A stretch of 64,000 nt of DNA from Sphagnum compactum (Eukaryota > Bryophyta > Sphagnopsida > Sphagnales): contig OZ234494.1 in the NCBI GenBank assembly GCA_965153455.1, positions 1,798,001-1,862,000 of the forward strand. The letters run 5' to 3'. The notes beneath the pieces are model-generated. The model did no database searches, was not told the DNA's origin, and saw only the letters and a list, made by a program, of their open reading frames with translations. Shown in pieces: positions 14,101 through 26,088 of the stretch. Each line of letters begins with the position of its first letter. Within the stretch, counting starts at the first letter, position 1. The translations under genes were made by a program, and so were the position numbers.

Positions 14101-14907
14101 GTCTAGAATGACTGTAACACCACTGTTCTGTTTGGATTTGTCAGTGTCCAATTGTTCAACACTTGATAATACCATGGATTTCTAATCCAGCTGGTTTCAA
14201 CAAACATTAAAAGATGCATCTCATCATGATAGCAAAATGTGTAAAATTTGTGATACAGGCGCGTGACTGAAGATGGATTGGCTGTCCCATACATCTCATA
14301 TATGTTGATGACCAAACAAAAGGTTGAATTTTTTTGATGCTGCCAAGCCTGGATGGCTTGGAGATGTTTACCCTCTCAACTCAGTTGTACAATGAATTTT
14401 TCATTCACAGAGCATTACCTCATCATTACGTGTTATTTGCAATTCTTTTTTGGGTTTCTTTTGAGAATTGTGCCTTTTCTTGATGAGAATCAGCTTAACA
14501 ACAACATCATCACAGAATTTCTCATGAGGATGAGAGTTGTGCAGGATAGAGTTGATATTTACAACTGGGACTGCTTGTCTTCCACCACAGTGTTTTCACA
14601 ATGTAAAGAATCTGATGGTTGATCTGCTTTAACCACCATAGCTGAGACCTGTAATGGTATGCCCAAAAGCAATGTCAATGTCAAGATGCTTCAAGGCCAT
14701 GATCAAACACAAATCTTGCAGTGACAATCAAAGGGCTTTGGACATCAGTTCCTTTCTGGAATGTTGGGATTGGGCACTGTTTGTTCTCGGAAGAAGGATT
14801 GGCCTAAACTATCAAGTTTACAAGAACAAATCTGTCCTTGATAATTCCGCTCAAAGATTTTACAGTGGCCCATCATCAAGTCTAGTGTTTGATGTCTTGT
14901 CATTCAT
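11120..14907. other. COG5 3' flank, no gene supported
   Basis: This 3.8-kb stretch is less AT-rich than the true intergenic deserts and reads like intron or untranslated DNA. All open stretches are short, overlap on both strands and show no recognisable domain. AATAAA-like words occur at several places, but none clearly marks the COG5 polyadenylation site. It may hold the 3' UTR of COG5 and the 3' UTR of the convergent RRM gene at its right end. Confidence 0.4.
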
Positions 14908-15642
14908 TTATCTTTGCTTGATGGCAGCTCGGGTGGCCTCTTCATGAGAGGATGGAAAAAGCTCCACATATCGACTCCCCAATGTCATTTTGTCCTTGTT
15001 CATTGCAGCCTTAGCCTCCAAAGTACTACTAAATTCCACAAAGGCTTCCCCAGTGGCCCGCCCATCACCATGCACTACAATATGCACATTCTCCTCTGCA
15101 AGGGAAAAACCCCTGAAGAACTCTATCACATTCCGTTTGGATGCTGAAAAGGGCAAGCCCCTGAGCTTTAATACCCCAGTGTGCTTTAGATGCTCTTTTC
15201 CAGAGCGAAGAGGTTTCATAATCACCGACGATATTATTGGAGGCATTGGCCGAGATGGTAAGAGGTCATCGGATCTCTTGCAGGGGTCGGCAACATCAGC
15301 GGCAACGGCATGGTAGTAGTCTTGTTTCTTGCACCTAAACACTTCAATGTAACGTCGTCCCATATTGTGTCGGTTCTTCTGTAGTGCATATTCTACCTGC
15401 ACAGGTACTCCAAGGACCACAAAAGCCTCCCCTGAGAAACGGCCTTGTTTGCGCACAAGGAGTACATCCACCACGTCCAACCCCGCAAAGAACTCAAACA
15501 CATCCCCATCGCTGCAGTTAAACGGCAACCCCCTGAGGCGCACCACAGGCAGTGGCCTGGGCTGCCCCAGCAGCAGGGAGGCCCCCCCATCTATGAGGCG
15601 TTGCCTTTTTGCCCCGACCTCGTATGCATCCGCACCCCCCAA
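14908..15642 (-). CDS. hnRNP H/F-like protein with two quasi-RRM domains; start unresolved
   Basis: Plant relatives of hnRNP F/H and GRSF1 bind RNA, often G-rich tracts, and act in mRNA processing. The frame holds 244 codons without an intron. RRM1 spans about residues 33-108 with VVRLRGLPF as RNP2 and SGEAFVVL as RNP1. RRM2 spans about 156-232 with VLKLRGLPF and TGEAFVEF. The quasi-RRM hallmark RGLPF occurs in both. The C-terminus (RYVELFPSSHEEATRAA) matches the usual plant ending. The N-terminal AYEVGAKRQR also looks native. There is no in-frame ATG: the frame begins after a TGA at 15,652-15,654, and its first usable codon is TTG at 15,642. A short upstream exon with the AUG, a non-AUG start or a retrocopy are all possible. 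The only AG available for an acceptor (near 15,650) follows a purine-rich tract and is weak. Confidence 0.8.
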   Translation of the reverse strand: MGGADAYEVGAKRQRLIDGGASLLLGQPRPLPVVRLRGLPFNCSDGDVFEFFAGLDVVDVLLVRKQGRFSGEAFVVLGVPVQVEYALQKNRHNMGRRYIEVFRCKKQDYYHAVAADVADPCKRSDDLLPSRPMPPIISSVIMKPLRSGKEHLKHTGVLKLRGLPFSASKRNVIEFFRGFSLAEENVHIVVHGDGRATGEAFVEFSSTLEAKAAMNKDKMTLGSRYVELFPSSHEEATRAAIKQR

Positions 15643-15654
15643 GTAAGACCTTCA

Positions 15655-18117
15655 GTCCATCCCCACCCAACATCCCACGTACTCACCCGCGTCAATATTG
15701 CTCCCATCTCACCCTCGGCTAATCTCTATTTAGTTGGCGTGTTTCATAACACACTGGCTCCCCTCGGAGCCTATTGTTTTTAGTCTAAAGAAGTGAGAGA
15801 GGAAACTAACGAGTGCATGCGATGAAGAAGACACTCACTGATCAATGTAAACCCTTGTTTTCCAAAAAACTGTGGTTTTTCTACCATTACTTTTCTCCAA
15901 TTTGGACTAAACAGAACAATGTCGTCGGAAATTGCCACAGAAACGAGGCCAACTCAAAAGCCTTTGACTGTGCCTTTATGTTAACTAAATTCTTTTTTGA
16001 GTACAACCAAACATATACAAACTCCTTTAGAAAAGTTCGGGAGATGGGTGCCAATTGAAATCATCATCTTCATCAAGCTGGAAAACATTATGAGCTTGTA
16101 TGTTTATTCCTCTCTCACTCACTTACCCCCTGGAAAACATCATAATTGGTGTCCTCCACCTGACTTTTCTCATACAATCGATCCCACTCACATGATCCTT
16201 TGGTTTCAATAGGTCCCTTTTCACAGAAGTGACTCAAAATTATTTCCGTCTGCTCCTGCAGGCGTCTCTCTCTCTCTCTCTCTCTCCTTCGCCCTTGGGC
16301 CCCCCACCAACCCCCAATCTTTCCAACCACTTTTGGTAAGGATGTTGACGTAATTGAACAATGGATTTCGACACCGCCCTTTGAGGTGGCCTAATTGCAA
16401 CTCTCTCTCGCTACGCCTTTCTTCCTCTACTTCTCTGTCTTTCACATAGTCTGACTCTCTTTTCTGCAACATGATGGTTAGGGTTAGTTTCTGTTCCTTG
16501 CAAGAAATAGTGGTCGTTAGGAGGAACCAACCGCAACATCGGCACTACCAACACCTGTCCACCACATTACCTGTCTACCTCCCCAACACACATTTTCTAC
16601 CTGCTGGAGATTGTAACTGGGCACTTGCAACAGCATCAGAAGGATTTAGGGCTTCTCGGCCTCATGAACATTCATCTAATTTTAACAAGTCAAGATGTGG
16701 CTAGCTCATAGCTTTCCAAACTGTGGGGATTTCACACTGGGTATTATAGGGGAACCACTTCCAAGATTATGTTGCAGTGCAATAATGCATTGTTCTAATA
16801 GAAGGTGCACAGCAGTAGCCATGAGGCAGGGACTGACAGGGTTCCACAGAGACCTGATCCCCACCACAATGTGCCTGAGCATTGAACAACTTGAACAAAC
16901 ATGGAATGTCATGTAGATAAACATTGATCGGATATGTAGATAAACAAGATCCCCACCATGAAGTAGTGCAGTCTGGGGTTTGCTGGGTGTTCTTCATGTA
17001 CTTCATGTGCTTGCTTTCAAACCTTCCATGCTGGACAGCCCAGGCCTCAACATATCATTAGAAGAGTTGACTTTACTGACATTGATCATCCTACTATCAG
17101 AGACAGAAATTCAAAAGTTGTGGATTGCAAAGAAGGCCTACCTAGCAGCTTTTAGTTCTCAAGTCAGAAGGTGTCATTTAACCATAAGAAAAGATGAGGA
17201 GATACCAGGTCTGATTTGCCATGCTTGAAGTGATGCGACATGGCAATATGCACAAGTAGAATACTACTTCACTTGCAAGACCAGAAAATATTATGTAAAG
17301 CCTTCCTTGCAAGTAAAGGATTGAGAGTCCTACTAGAACCAGCCGAGTACAAGACTATGCCAACCATAACTATGGTCTTGCACATATGTGACTAAAAAAG
17401 GTCAGCAAGCAACTCCATGGACATTTCTTTGCAGAAGCATTTAAGTCCAAAAGCCCTCACATTTTATGGGAAAGTGCAACTGCACAGCAGATCCCACCAA
17501 CTCCTTGATATATGCCACATTCTCCAGGTTTCCCATCCATCCACAAGATACACCTCATGGAAGTCAACTAGCATTCAGTGTCTACTTCCTTAACATCATC
17601 CATAATTATTGAGACAACACTAGTAAGAATTTTCAACCAAAAGGCATAAAAGCATTGTCCACCAGAGATTTGATGGGGTTACTTTGTGTTTCAAATACAT
17701 ATAAACTAACCAGCCCTACTGCAGGCATCCTGGGGTATTTTATCAAATAGGCAGCACTCATTGAGTTTGGTACTTGTTTGAATGCTCGAAGAGGCCAGAT
17801 GAACTCACCACAAAGCGGTGATACATGCAGTTTCCAAAAGGTATAGGGCATAAGAATGTTGACATTCAACACCCGTCTGCTTCAACTAATTAGGGTAAGC
17901 TTGGAACCCAATGTTTCTCAAATTCAATGGTACAAAATTGGCATCCCCAACAGGACATGTAGGCTTGAATATAGGGTTCAAGAGAACATACAACTTGAAC
18001 AAAGTGAATGCTGGAAGACCTCAGTTTCAATGGGTTACTAGGTCAAACAGATTATCATGGTTCTGACTCATATACAAGCAAGGTGGAGTGACAAGAGAGT
18101 TCATAAAATTGATGAGT
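15655..18117. other. Region between RRM gene and sialidase relic, no gene supported
   Basis: It contains a TC microsatellite and short overlapping open stretches on both strands without recognisable domains. The part next to 15,655-15,830 should include the promoter or first exon of the RRM gene. A GTTAGGGTTAG telo-box-like word lies near 16,476-16,486. Confidence 0.4.
16265..16286. repeat. (TC)11 microsatellite
   Basis: An uninterrupted TC dinucleotide run, read as GA on the - strand, lies about 620 bp upstream of the RRM reading frame. Such GA tracts occur often near plant promoters; a role here is only inference. Confidence 0.9.
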
Positions 18118-20814
18118 TCAATGGCCCACCTTAATTTGCTGGTGATTGTAGGTGTATGTTGCATGAATGTGATCATCAGAGCCCAATACTACTGCAGAAT
18201 AAGAAAACTGCCCTTCATCTTGATTTTCCAGTGTCATGTAGTAATCGTTCCAAGTGTTGCCATCATCATCAGAGATGGCCACTATAAGAACCCCACGAGT
18301 TACTGATTTATAAAGCACTAGAAACCGTCCATCAGGTAGCTTCACACCATAAAATCCTGACCATTTGGCCACACTACAGTTTGTGAGAGAGAAGCACATT
18401 GAAGTATGCTGCAACTTTGCAGTAAACATCAAAGAAAGAGACAAACTGAGTTGTGAATAGCCTTATTTTTAGTATTCAAAGTGAAATGGAAACTGCTAGA
18501 AATATGCATGTGAGGAGGTTGAGAGTGGAATAGAAAAAAGAATGGAGGTGCTTATGTCAATTAGTAAGTTGCATAGAAGAGTACACAAGAATTATTTGCT
18601 CGTCCAAGAAATACAAGGACTAACCAGAGTTGCAATTGACAAGATCAGTGGGAGTTGCAATACTCCATGTGACTCCCTCATCAAGTGATGATGCCATGCA
18701 TATTCTTCCAATCCCATCTGAAGCCCTCAAGAGGACCGGAATGATACCCTGGGCTGTTACAAATGGAACTGGTTGAACTCACAAGGCAGCAAGATAATGT
18801 CAATCTTGTAGAAAGAAGCAGCTTGCCGGTAGGCATTTTGAAAAAGGGTTCCACATGGGCCCTTCTGGTTCATCATCCACCAGCTCTGGAGAGCTCCAAA
18901 CCCCTCCCTATTTGTGCTAGCAACAAACATTTCAGTTCCCTTCTTCCTACTTCACTTCATATGCATATCAGGACTGAACATGGCAAACAGCACTATGATA
19001 GCCTTGACAAAACTCCTGCCACTTAGAAGTCATCACGGTTTGAATCCTCAATCTGAGAGATCCACTAAAGAAAAATACATTAGACATGGAGATATATTGT
19101 CTAAGGAAACAATTCCATCTGTCTGCTTTTGGAGAATCCAATCAGGGGGACGCAACATTCAATGTGGCGTCTGGATACAGTACATTGTTCATATTGAGCC
19201 ACTCTGGCTAGGCAACAGCAATGAGAATGACAATACAGAAGAACTAAATAGGTCCAAAAAACTTGAAGACCATAAAAAAAGATGGATTAGAGGTATACCT
19301 TGAGGTGGGAGACCTATATGCCAACATCACCAAGCCCCTCGTAAGTGCCTGCAAAATAGGCTACAAGGAAAGATCCTGGTTCCAACTGCATGCCAATAAC
19401 AGACGTGGTAGCCAGAATAATGATATGTAGCTCTCTCAATTTCATCAGCGTCACTTGCCAATCAACGATCTGAACACTGGTGATCAGAAAATATGACACA
19501 AGAAAATCCAAATATGAAATAACAAGCGACCAAAGTGACCATCTCACAGTACAGTAATGTCCCAAGTTCTGGCAGCCATTGTTAAGAAGTACCTCAACTA
19601 TGGAAGAGGCATGACAACTAGGGAATGGCACTGCTCCAAGCTCAAACAAATACTCCTCTTTCACCAGGGCACTCTGAGGGAAGGGGCTTGTCTCATTCTC
19701 AAACGCAGACTGCATCTGAGTATCTTCCTCAGGATTTTCTTCCATACTACTGCAGCCACAACCACATGGCCAAATTGTTTACACATGGGCACAGCTATTT
19801 GTGTTAGTTGCACACAGTCGGGTTCAATAATTTGCTCAAAGCTAGCAAGTGTTTTGAAAGTCTATCAGATTATGCTCTTAAAGACCAGAGGATGAATCCC
19901 TAACCTCTAAACATAAACTTCTGCATGAACTGGAGTAGATGTGGGCACCAACTAGGTTAGAAAAAATGATATTCCTAGCAACAATGTTAAGACATGGACA
20001 TGTTCTAATGTAAATGAAACTCAGTCTGAAATATGCATATTGCTGAGAGATTTTGCTGTTCTTAGGTCTAAAAATTTCTTTACTACCTCTGGAAGTTGTT
20101 TTTGTGTGTCTTTTTCAATCCAGGGGAACCTTATATTATCAGTCTCAGGAACTGGGTCACCCGTGTCATCATCAGCTGTAGGCAAACTTTTGCAGAAAGA
20201 GGATATGATCCCAAGGGCAATGCAAATAGTAATCAACACAAGTGCCCATTCTGTGGAAAATTTGGAATAAACCGCTGGAGTCCTGACAATGTCCTGAGGC
20301 TCCAGCAATCCCACCCCCCTATAGAAAAATGTAAGGCTGTATGAATTGGACAGATTTTCTTCAATTCAATGCAAAAACCCCCACAAGCTAAGCTATTCTA
20401 CTGTGAACAATTAGTTGGCTGACATCCCACCATGCACACATGCATTCAGGAATATGTTTATGCTATGTGCAAAAATCCCAGCTAAAATCTACACAAAGGA
20501 TTACGTTAAAATATGTGCAGATTTCTCATGAGCTGCTTTCTGAAGACCACCAATACCCCTTATTTCATTTTACTGTAAACGGAAAATCTGTTGAAATCAC
20601 AAAAACACACGTAACCTCAAATAATTCTGGGCATTTCCCCGAACTTTTTCCCCAAGAGAGAACTACATCCTTATCCTCCGGGACGCAAGAGAAAGGTCCC
20701 TATGTTGCTATGAAGGAAATGGCTACTATAATCCCACCCCAAATGCTCACAGAAGCCCATAGACCACTAAGAGATTCCCCTGAAGCGTTTCTCACAGCGC
20801 CCGCCATGTCCTGA
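18118..20814 (-). pseudogene. Decayed plant sialidase-like (BNR/Asp-box) gene
   Basis: Recognisable exons on the - strand are: 19,749-19,593 (ends SCHASSIVE); 19,385-19,299 (LEPGSFLVAYFAGTYEG, then DVGI); 18,907-18,625 (WSSPELVDDEPEGPMWNP, then MPTGKLLL, then [11 protein letters not shown], then NCNS); and 18,356-18,118 (FYGVKLPDGR, Asp-box SDDDGNTW, FSYSAVVLGSDDHIHATYTYN, stop). Splice sites and phases agree between these exons. A probable upstream exon at 20,318-20,087 encodes a hydrophobic helix (WALVLITICIALGIISSFC), and a short hydrophobic N-terminal exon may start at 20,814; their joins do not stay in phase. The breaks are: TAG at 19,314-19,316 where the family has Trp; a one-base loss near 18,840-18,848; another near 18,803-18,816; and loss of roughly 100 codons between YKI-like and VQPVP sequence near 18,780-18,803. 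Because introns are kept, it is a decayed gene copy rather than a processed one. The family hydrolyses or resembles enzymes acting on terminal sialic acids; the role in plants is unclear. Confidence 0.85.
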
Positions 20815-21181
20815 TAGTCTACTAGTTGAAGAAAAGGGACGCAGGAAAAATAGCGAAGGATTTGACTGCAACGATTCCACCACGAGCCCACACACGCATA
20901 TAGAGATTTCCCGATGAACTGTTTCCAAAAGCACACGATAGAGCTTGATTCTCTACGACTGGAAGGAAACGAGTGCCTGGCATTCTTATTCCCGAGCCCG
21001 TCTCCGAGAACTGCTCCATCCTATGGAAGCGTCAACTGAACAACACGGCCTCCTACATGGGCTCTTTACAGAGTTGCGAGCGCCGCCGAGATTTTCACGC
21101 ATGAAATTGGACCCGACAACAACCTGGGGTTGTCGTCAATGTTGTTGTTTTTCTTCGTCAATGCAGCGATGAAACAGCCGG

Positions 21182-21442
21182 TTGATGATGAGTACTGTTG
21201 GTGTTTCTGTCACCAATGTTGCCCAGTGCCTCTCTTTTGTCCCTGCGATTGCTGCTCACCGGCATCGCCATGTCAACAAATTGTGTGACTCTCTCTTTCC
21301 TCCGCCGAGGCATTACTGCGCAAGGACCTTTTCTGCCATCGCCACAGACAAGAGGCTCCCCGACAAGAGCAGCAGCAGCAACAGCAGTGCCGCCTTGGCA
21401 AACACTCGCACAGCGTTCTCACTGTGTCAGTCGTCCCCTTGA
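21182..21442 (+). other. GC-rich island with possible organelle-targeting-like reading frame
   Basis: An 86-codon frame opens at 21,182. It is rich in Arg, Ser, Ala and His, has few acidic residues and includes PPPRHYCARTFSAIATDKR, which resembles an N-terminal mitochondrial or plastid targeting region. No downstream exon with a recognisable domain follows before the LINE fragment. It could instead be the promoter or leader of the sialidase relic on the opposite strand. I do not recognise a gene. Confidence 0.25.
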
Positions 21443-22219
21443 GATCTGTTATTTTTTAGTTACCAAATCTCTCTCTCAATGACGTTTCCTTGTTCCCCAA
21501 TTCTCCATCTGCTACAATCTGATTGAGTGAGTGTCGGGGCGAAGAAAAAGAAGATGGTTTTGCTCCTCTCTCGTAAGGTGTGTTTTTTCCCACCATTTGA
21601 TTTTGAAGTTAAGGATGTTCTCTCGTTTCTTGTTATCAGCTTTGGGCGATAGTCCACGCACTCTCTCCCATCGCCTGGCAGAATACAATGGGAAATTCAA
21701 AATGGGACAAAATTGCAGTGTGTTTTTCCATACAATGAGGTTTTTGATCCAGATACTCTTCTCTTCTTGGAGCATCTCGAGCGGTGCTCAGTATGTGACG
21801 CTGCGAAAATATTTTTCACATCCAAGTTTAGTTACGTACTCTTTTACAACCCCACCCATAAAACTGAAACTGAGACATCAAATAGGGGGGGGACTAGTAA
21901 TAGCAAACCACCTGGACCAATCAATATGATGGGCCAATCAGAAACACTGGGCAGCAATTGGCTCATATTTATTACACTCTTTCCTGCAGGTGCACAGCGC
22001 TGCTGCGCCTTTTACTAGCCACGGCAAACGTGCGCAATTATGCGCAGCCAAAACCAATTTCCTGAGCCAAACTGGCATGTGTTGGATTTTCTTCATCCAA
22101 TTTTACTGTGCAGGATCACATACTGTTGGAGATGCTCTTAGAAGGCGTATTATGGCCGGTGGGCTTTCTGTTTTCATAAAGTCGGATGGCCATTTTTGAT
22201 TTTTTGTGGTGATATCCTG

Positions 22220-23010
22220 TGGGTACCAACCGAGTATCACATGAAAAAAGAAAAAGAAACGCTCATTTCTACACTATCTAGAAGAAGAAACCCCGAGAAG
22301 GGGTGGGAGGCAGCAGCCCCATCAAACATTAAAGAAATCCAAGAAATACAAGGGGGGCAAGAAGCACCACACGATGGTGACGCAATCAACCCCAAAGATG
22401 CCTAAGTGGCACCATTCCGCCTTAAAGGCTTGCTCAATCCTATCTTGAATACTAGGGTCCCGGGTGGACCGAAGGGAATTAATGGCCTTCCAAGTGGCCA
22501 TTCCAACCTCAACTGTAGCAACCCAGGCTTTTTGAAGGATTTTCCTAGAGGAATACTAGTTATCAAAATGCTTCCGGCATCTCTCTGTCCAAAGAAAGTA
22601 GAGGATAAAACTGCGAAGGATGTCAAGTGGTTGTCTGATGTAGGAGAAGCCTCCTACATGGTACCCTTGGACTCCAGGGGGGTCATCTTCTCTCCCGAAG
22701 ACAGCTTCACCAAGCATGACGAAAGGCCAGGAAAGAATGATGTCATTGGGCGCTCCCCATTTTTGCCATATGTGATAGAAGGCCTCCCAAGCTCGTTTGG
22801 CGCGGGGACACTCGAGGAGACAGTGTTGAGGGGATTCAGGGGCCTCCTCAGTGCAAACCTTGCACGTGGGGAAGATCCCCATGCATTGTAGCCATGTGCC
22901 AACCGGGAGAGACCCCGGTTTAAAGTGAGCCATATGAGAGTGCCGACCTTCCGGGGTCAGGCGTTATGCCAGATTCTGGCAATAACTTGTGTAACGGTGG
23001 AGTTTTGCAA
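22220..23010 (-). mobile_element. 5'-truncated LINE fragment with zf-RVT region
   Basis: Read on the - strand from about 22,985 down, the sequence encodes the C-terminal zinc-binding region typical of plant LINE/L1 reverse transcriptase proteins. It shows LPVGTWLQ followed by CKVC, then ESPQHCLLECPRAKRAWEAF, giving the Cys/His pattern C-x2-C...H-x4-C. A stop interrupts the frame at about 22,556, and homologous-looking sequence (LQKAWVATVEVGMATWKAI) continues beyond it. Frames shift upstream of 22,933, and nothing of the catalytic RT domain is present. Truncation at the 5' end is usual for LINE insertions. Confidence 0.75.
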
Positions 23011-23587
23011 GTTTAACCTTTGAATGAAGGAACAGATGTTGGCGCTATGGGTGGGTTTCCTTGCACTATCTAGAGCCCATGGACAAGAGCTTTATGGAAA
23101 TTCGAGCCTCCCTCCCCCCCTCACTCACCCCAGGGTCCCTTATTTCCATAAAGCAGCTGTCCTGGGGCTTTACCCAACACATGGGATAAACCGGCCAGTG
23201 ACCAAACACTTAAGTGCTCAGTGCAGGCTGGATTCAAGGGGAGGGCTCTGTTGTTTTTAGTGTCCAAACAAAATTTGAACCCCTCCTATTGGCGCATCTG
23301 GCACACTAAAAATCGTCTCAAATGAAATAGATTTGAGAAAATTACAGCCTCCCGAAGTAGAAGGGTGGAAGAACTAAAAGAAACAAACCACCAAATGCTG
23401 CGATGCTTATTCTCCATCGCTCAAAAAATTCCTTGTCTGTTGCTATTAGAGTTCAAAGTTGATTTGTAGAACTTCAGTTGAGCGGCTATAACATTTTAAA
23501 TTGTTTAAAATGAATAAGAAATAAGAAAGTTATGAGGTTTGAAAGTAGAAGGGATCAAAATGAAAAAAATTGAAAAAAAATGCGATT

Positions 23588-23885
23588 TACAATTCGAAAA
23601 AACGTGTTTTCTTTACCTATCTTTTTTGGCTGGTTCTTTGGCTTTGTGTTTCAATCATGATTTTTACAATTCGAAAAAACATATTTTGTTTACTATCTTT
23701 TTTGGCTGGTTCTTTGGCTTTGTGCTTCAATCATGATTTTTACAATTCGAAAAAACATATTTTGTTTACTATCTTTTTTGGCTGGTTCTTTGGCTTTGTG
23801 CTTCAATCATGATTTTTACAATTCGAAAAAACATATTTTTTTTACTGCTCTGTTTTGGCTGGTTCTTTGGCTTTGCATTTCAAAG
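23588..23885. repeat. Four tandem copies of a 76-77 bp unit
   Basis: Units start with tacaattcgaaaaaac at 23,588, 23,665, 23,741 and 23,817 and each contains cttttttggctggttctttg. Copies two and three are nearly identical; the first and last are diverged at their ends. The spacing is not a multiple of three, so open frames running through it are accidental. Confidence 0.9.
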
Positions 23886-24109
23886 ACTATTTGTAGAGCT
23901 TGAGAAGGTGCTCCTATAACATTTTAAATCACTCAAAGTGGAGAAGAATTGTGAAAGATCTGCCAAAATGTTCGATCATAGGTAGGCAATTGGTGATGGG
24001 CCAGTTTACCTGAAAGAATCACCTGATTTTCCATAGTAATTTTGGTTATTTGTGCACATGAAAGACCTTTAGACCTTTTTGAATTGGAGCCTCAAATTTG
24101 GCCTTCTCC

Positions 24110-24235
24110 CATATCTAGGAGTGTCATGTTGACATGGCATCTATATGGTGCTGACATGGCTCTGACATGCCATGTGGCATTTTATGTGGCACTGATGTGA
24201 AAGCTGACATGGCATTCATGTGGCACCTTGAAAAG
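24110..24235. repeat. Degenerate TGACATGGCA / ATGTGGCAC repeat
   Basis: Variants of tgacatggc and atgtggcac recur five or more times in this stretch. No reading frame or other feature explains it. Confidence 0.4.
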
Positions 24236-24492
24236 TTTAGGAAACAGACATTCCCACACACGTATTTCCCATGTTGAGAGCGTTGTATTCCCATGTGAGA
24301 TTGTCACATTCTCCTATGGCACATGATGTTCCCATGAATGTGAACATTGATAATCTTGTTGTCCTTTCATGTTTTGGAATGCCTGGTCCTCACACAATTA
24401 TGATCATTGAGTATCATCCTATCATGTTCCCACATTTGGGAGCATCTTGTTCACACCTATTTACATATGTAATTTGTAAAATTAAAAGGAGG

Positions 24493-24596
24493 ACAAAGGA
24501 TATGGGATAAACTTTTTAGTTATAATATAATATGCAACTAAGTTGTTTAATTATAAATTAGGTTGCAATTAAAAGTTTTATCCCATATGTTTTGTT
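24493..24596. repeat. Foldback (inverted repeat) element, 29-bp arms
   Basis: The left arm at 24,493-24,521 and the right arm at 24,568-24,596 are reverse complements at 24 of 29 positions and share the core tatgggataaa / tttatcccata. The inner bases gcaac and gttgc can extend the stem. The size and AT content resemble a small foldback or MITE-type element. Confidence 0.6.
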
Positions 24597-25189
24597 CTTT
24601 ATTTCTATCCTGTAAACTATATATCGAAATTTTTTTTCATACATTTTCATATTTAAAAAATGTGCCATTTGAGATTATTTAATCAAATAAACTTAATCTT
24701 AACTTCACTAAAACCAAAACACTATAAGAAATTGCGTGTGTTGAATCCATGTTGTCCTACAACGAGAGTTTTAAAAAACTCATATACAATGATTGTGCAA
24801 CTATTCCTTGAGTATTACAATTATCATGCAATTATCCCCTTAAAAATATGAGGACTTAATAAATAAATTTTCATGTTAAAAAATCAATTAGTTGTATTAT
24901 AATTGCAAATGAATTGAAAATGGGTCTTCTATATAATAATTCGTACACACCATACAATACATTCGTAGTGAACCATGTTTGATTTTTTGAAAAGTTGCAT
25001 TGTAATTGCATGTGATAATTAATTTTAAAATGTTATAAATGTGTTGCCACTAACACAACAACTATGTTACAATTAATGTACAATGTACATACATGTGATC
25101 ATGCCATGTGTTTGCATTTTCACTATCTATTATGGGATACATTTACAACTAATTTTCAACCATGATTCTCATTGATACAACTAGTAAGC

Positions 25190-25990
25190 CCATTAGTGCA
25201 CCACTATTGAACTATTAATGTTCAACTATGTTATGATTATTATGTAACAATTTATAATTTATATGTATTTAATATAATTTGATATGTATTATTTTATAAA
25301 TATATATTTTAAATAATTTGATTATTAGATATTGATTGTGCTTAATACATTTAATTATTATGAACTTATCAATTATATTAAATAAATGACTATTAATCTG
25401 AATAAATAAAAGCAATCCACATAATTATTTTTAATTAATTAATTAATTATGTTAATTAAACTAAATAATATGGATGTATTAAAAAATAATTATTCATCAA
25501 GTAATAATCAAATAAATATTTATTTGAATTGTGGATATTTAATAATGAATAAAACCGATTAATGAAAAAAATTATTATTTCATCAATAATTACAAGATCA
25601 ATAATTTTTTAAAGAAAATAAAAAAATTAATTATATGGATAATTATAATTAAATTAAACATGACTATGCATATAGATAATTAATCATCGGATAATAAATG
25701 ATCAAAAATCAAATAATTTGAAATAAATAACTTAAAAAATAAAATGAATTAAACTGATTATTTCACATAATTTTTATTTAGCTAATTAAATTAAACTATT
25801 TTTAATTAATTAATTACTTAATTGAACTAAAATAACTAATTTAAAAACTAATTCACTAATTAATCCAAATATTTAATTCTCAGATATTTAATTCAAACAT
25901 TTATTTTCAGATCATTATTTCAGATAATTAAATATTAAATAATTGATTCACACATATAAATATCAAATAATTACTAATTTAATTGTATGA
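25190..25990. repeat. Extremely AT-rich block
   Basis: About 800 bp consist almost wholly of A and T, with many taatt/attaatt words and no reading frame. No gene or defined tandem period is visible. Confidence 0.8.
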
Positions 25991-26013
25991 CTTAGATAAT
26001 GAAAAACAAATAT

Positions 26014-26088
26014 AAAGCATGTGAGAAAATCTTTTTGTAGTTATAACTAAAAACCAACTAAAAGATTTAACCCATATGCTTTGTTTAT
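26014..26088. repeat. Second foldback related to the one at 24,493
   Basis: The arm aaagcatgtgagaaaatctt and its partner aagatttaacccatatgcttt (around 26,060-26,082) are imperfect reverse complements. The right arm matches the right arm of the 24.5-kb foldback at most positions (aaaag-ttta-cccatatg-tttgtt). Confidence 0.5.

Noticed and set aside
22406-22891. 161-codon + strand frame over the LINE fragment
   Set aside because: The - strand encodes the recognisable zinc-binding LINE region over the same bases, so the + frame is a shadow.
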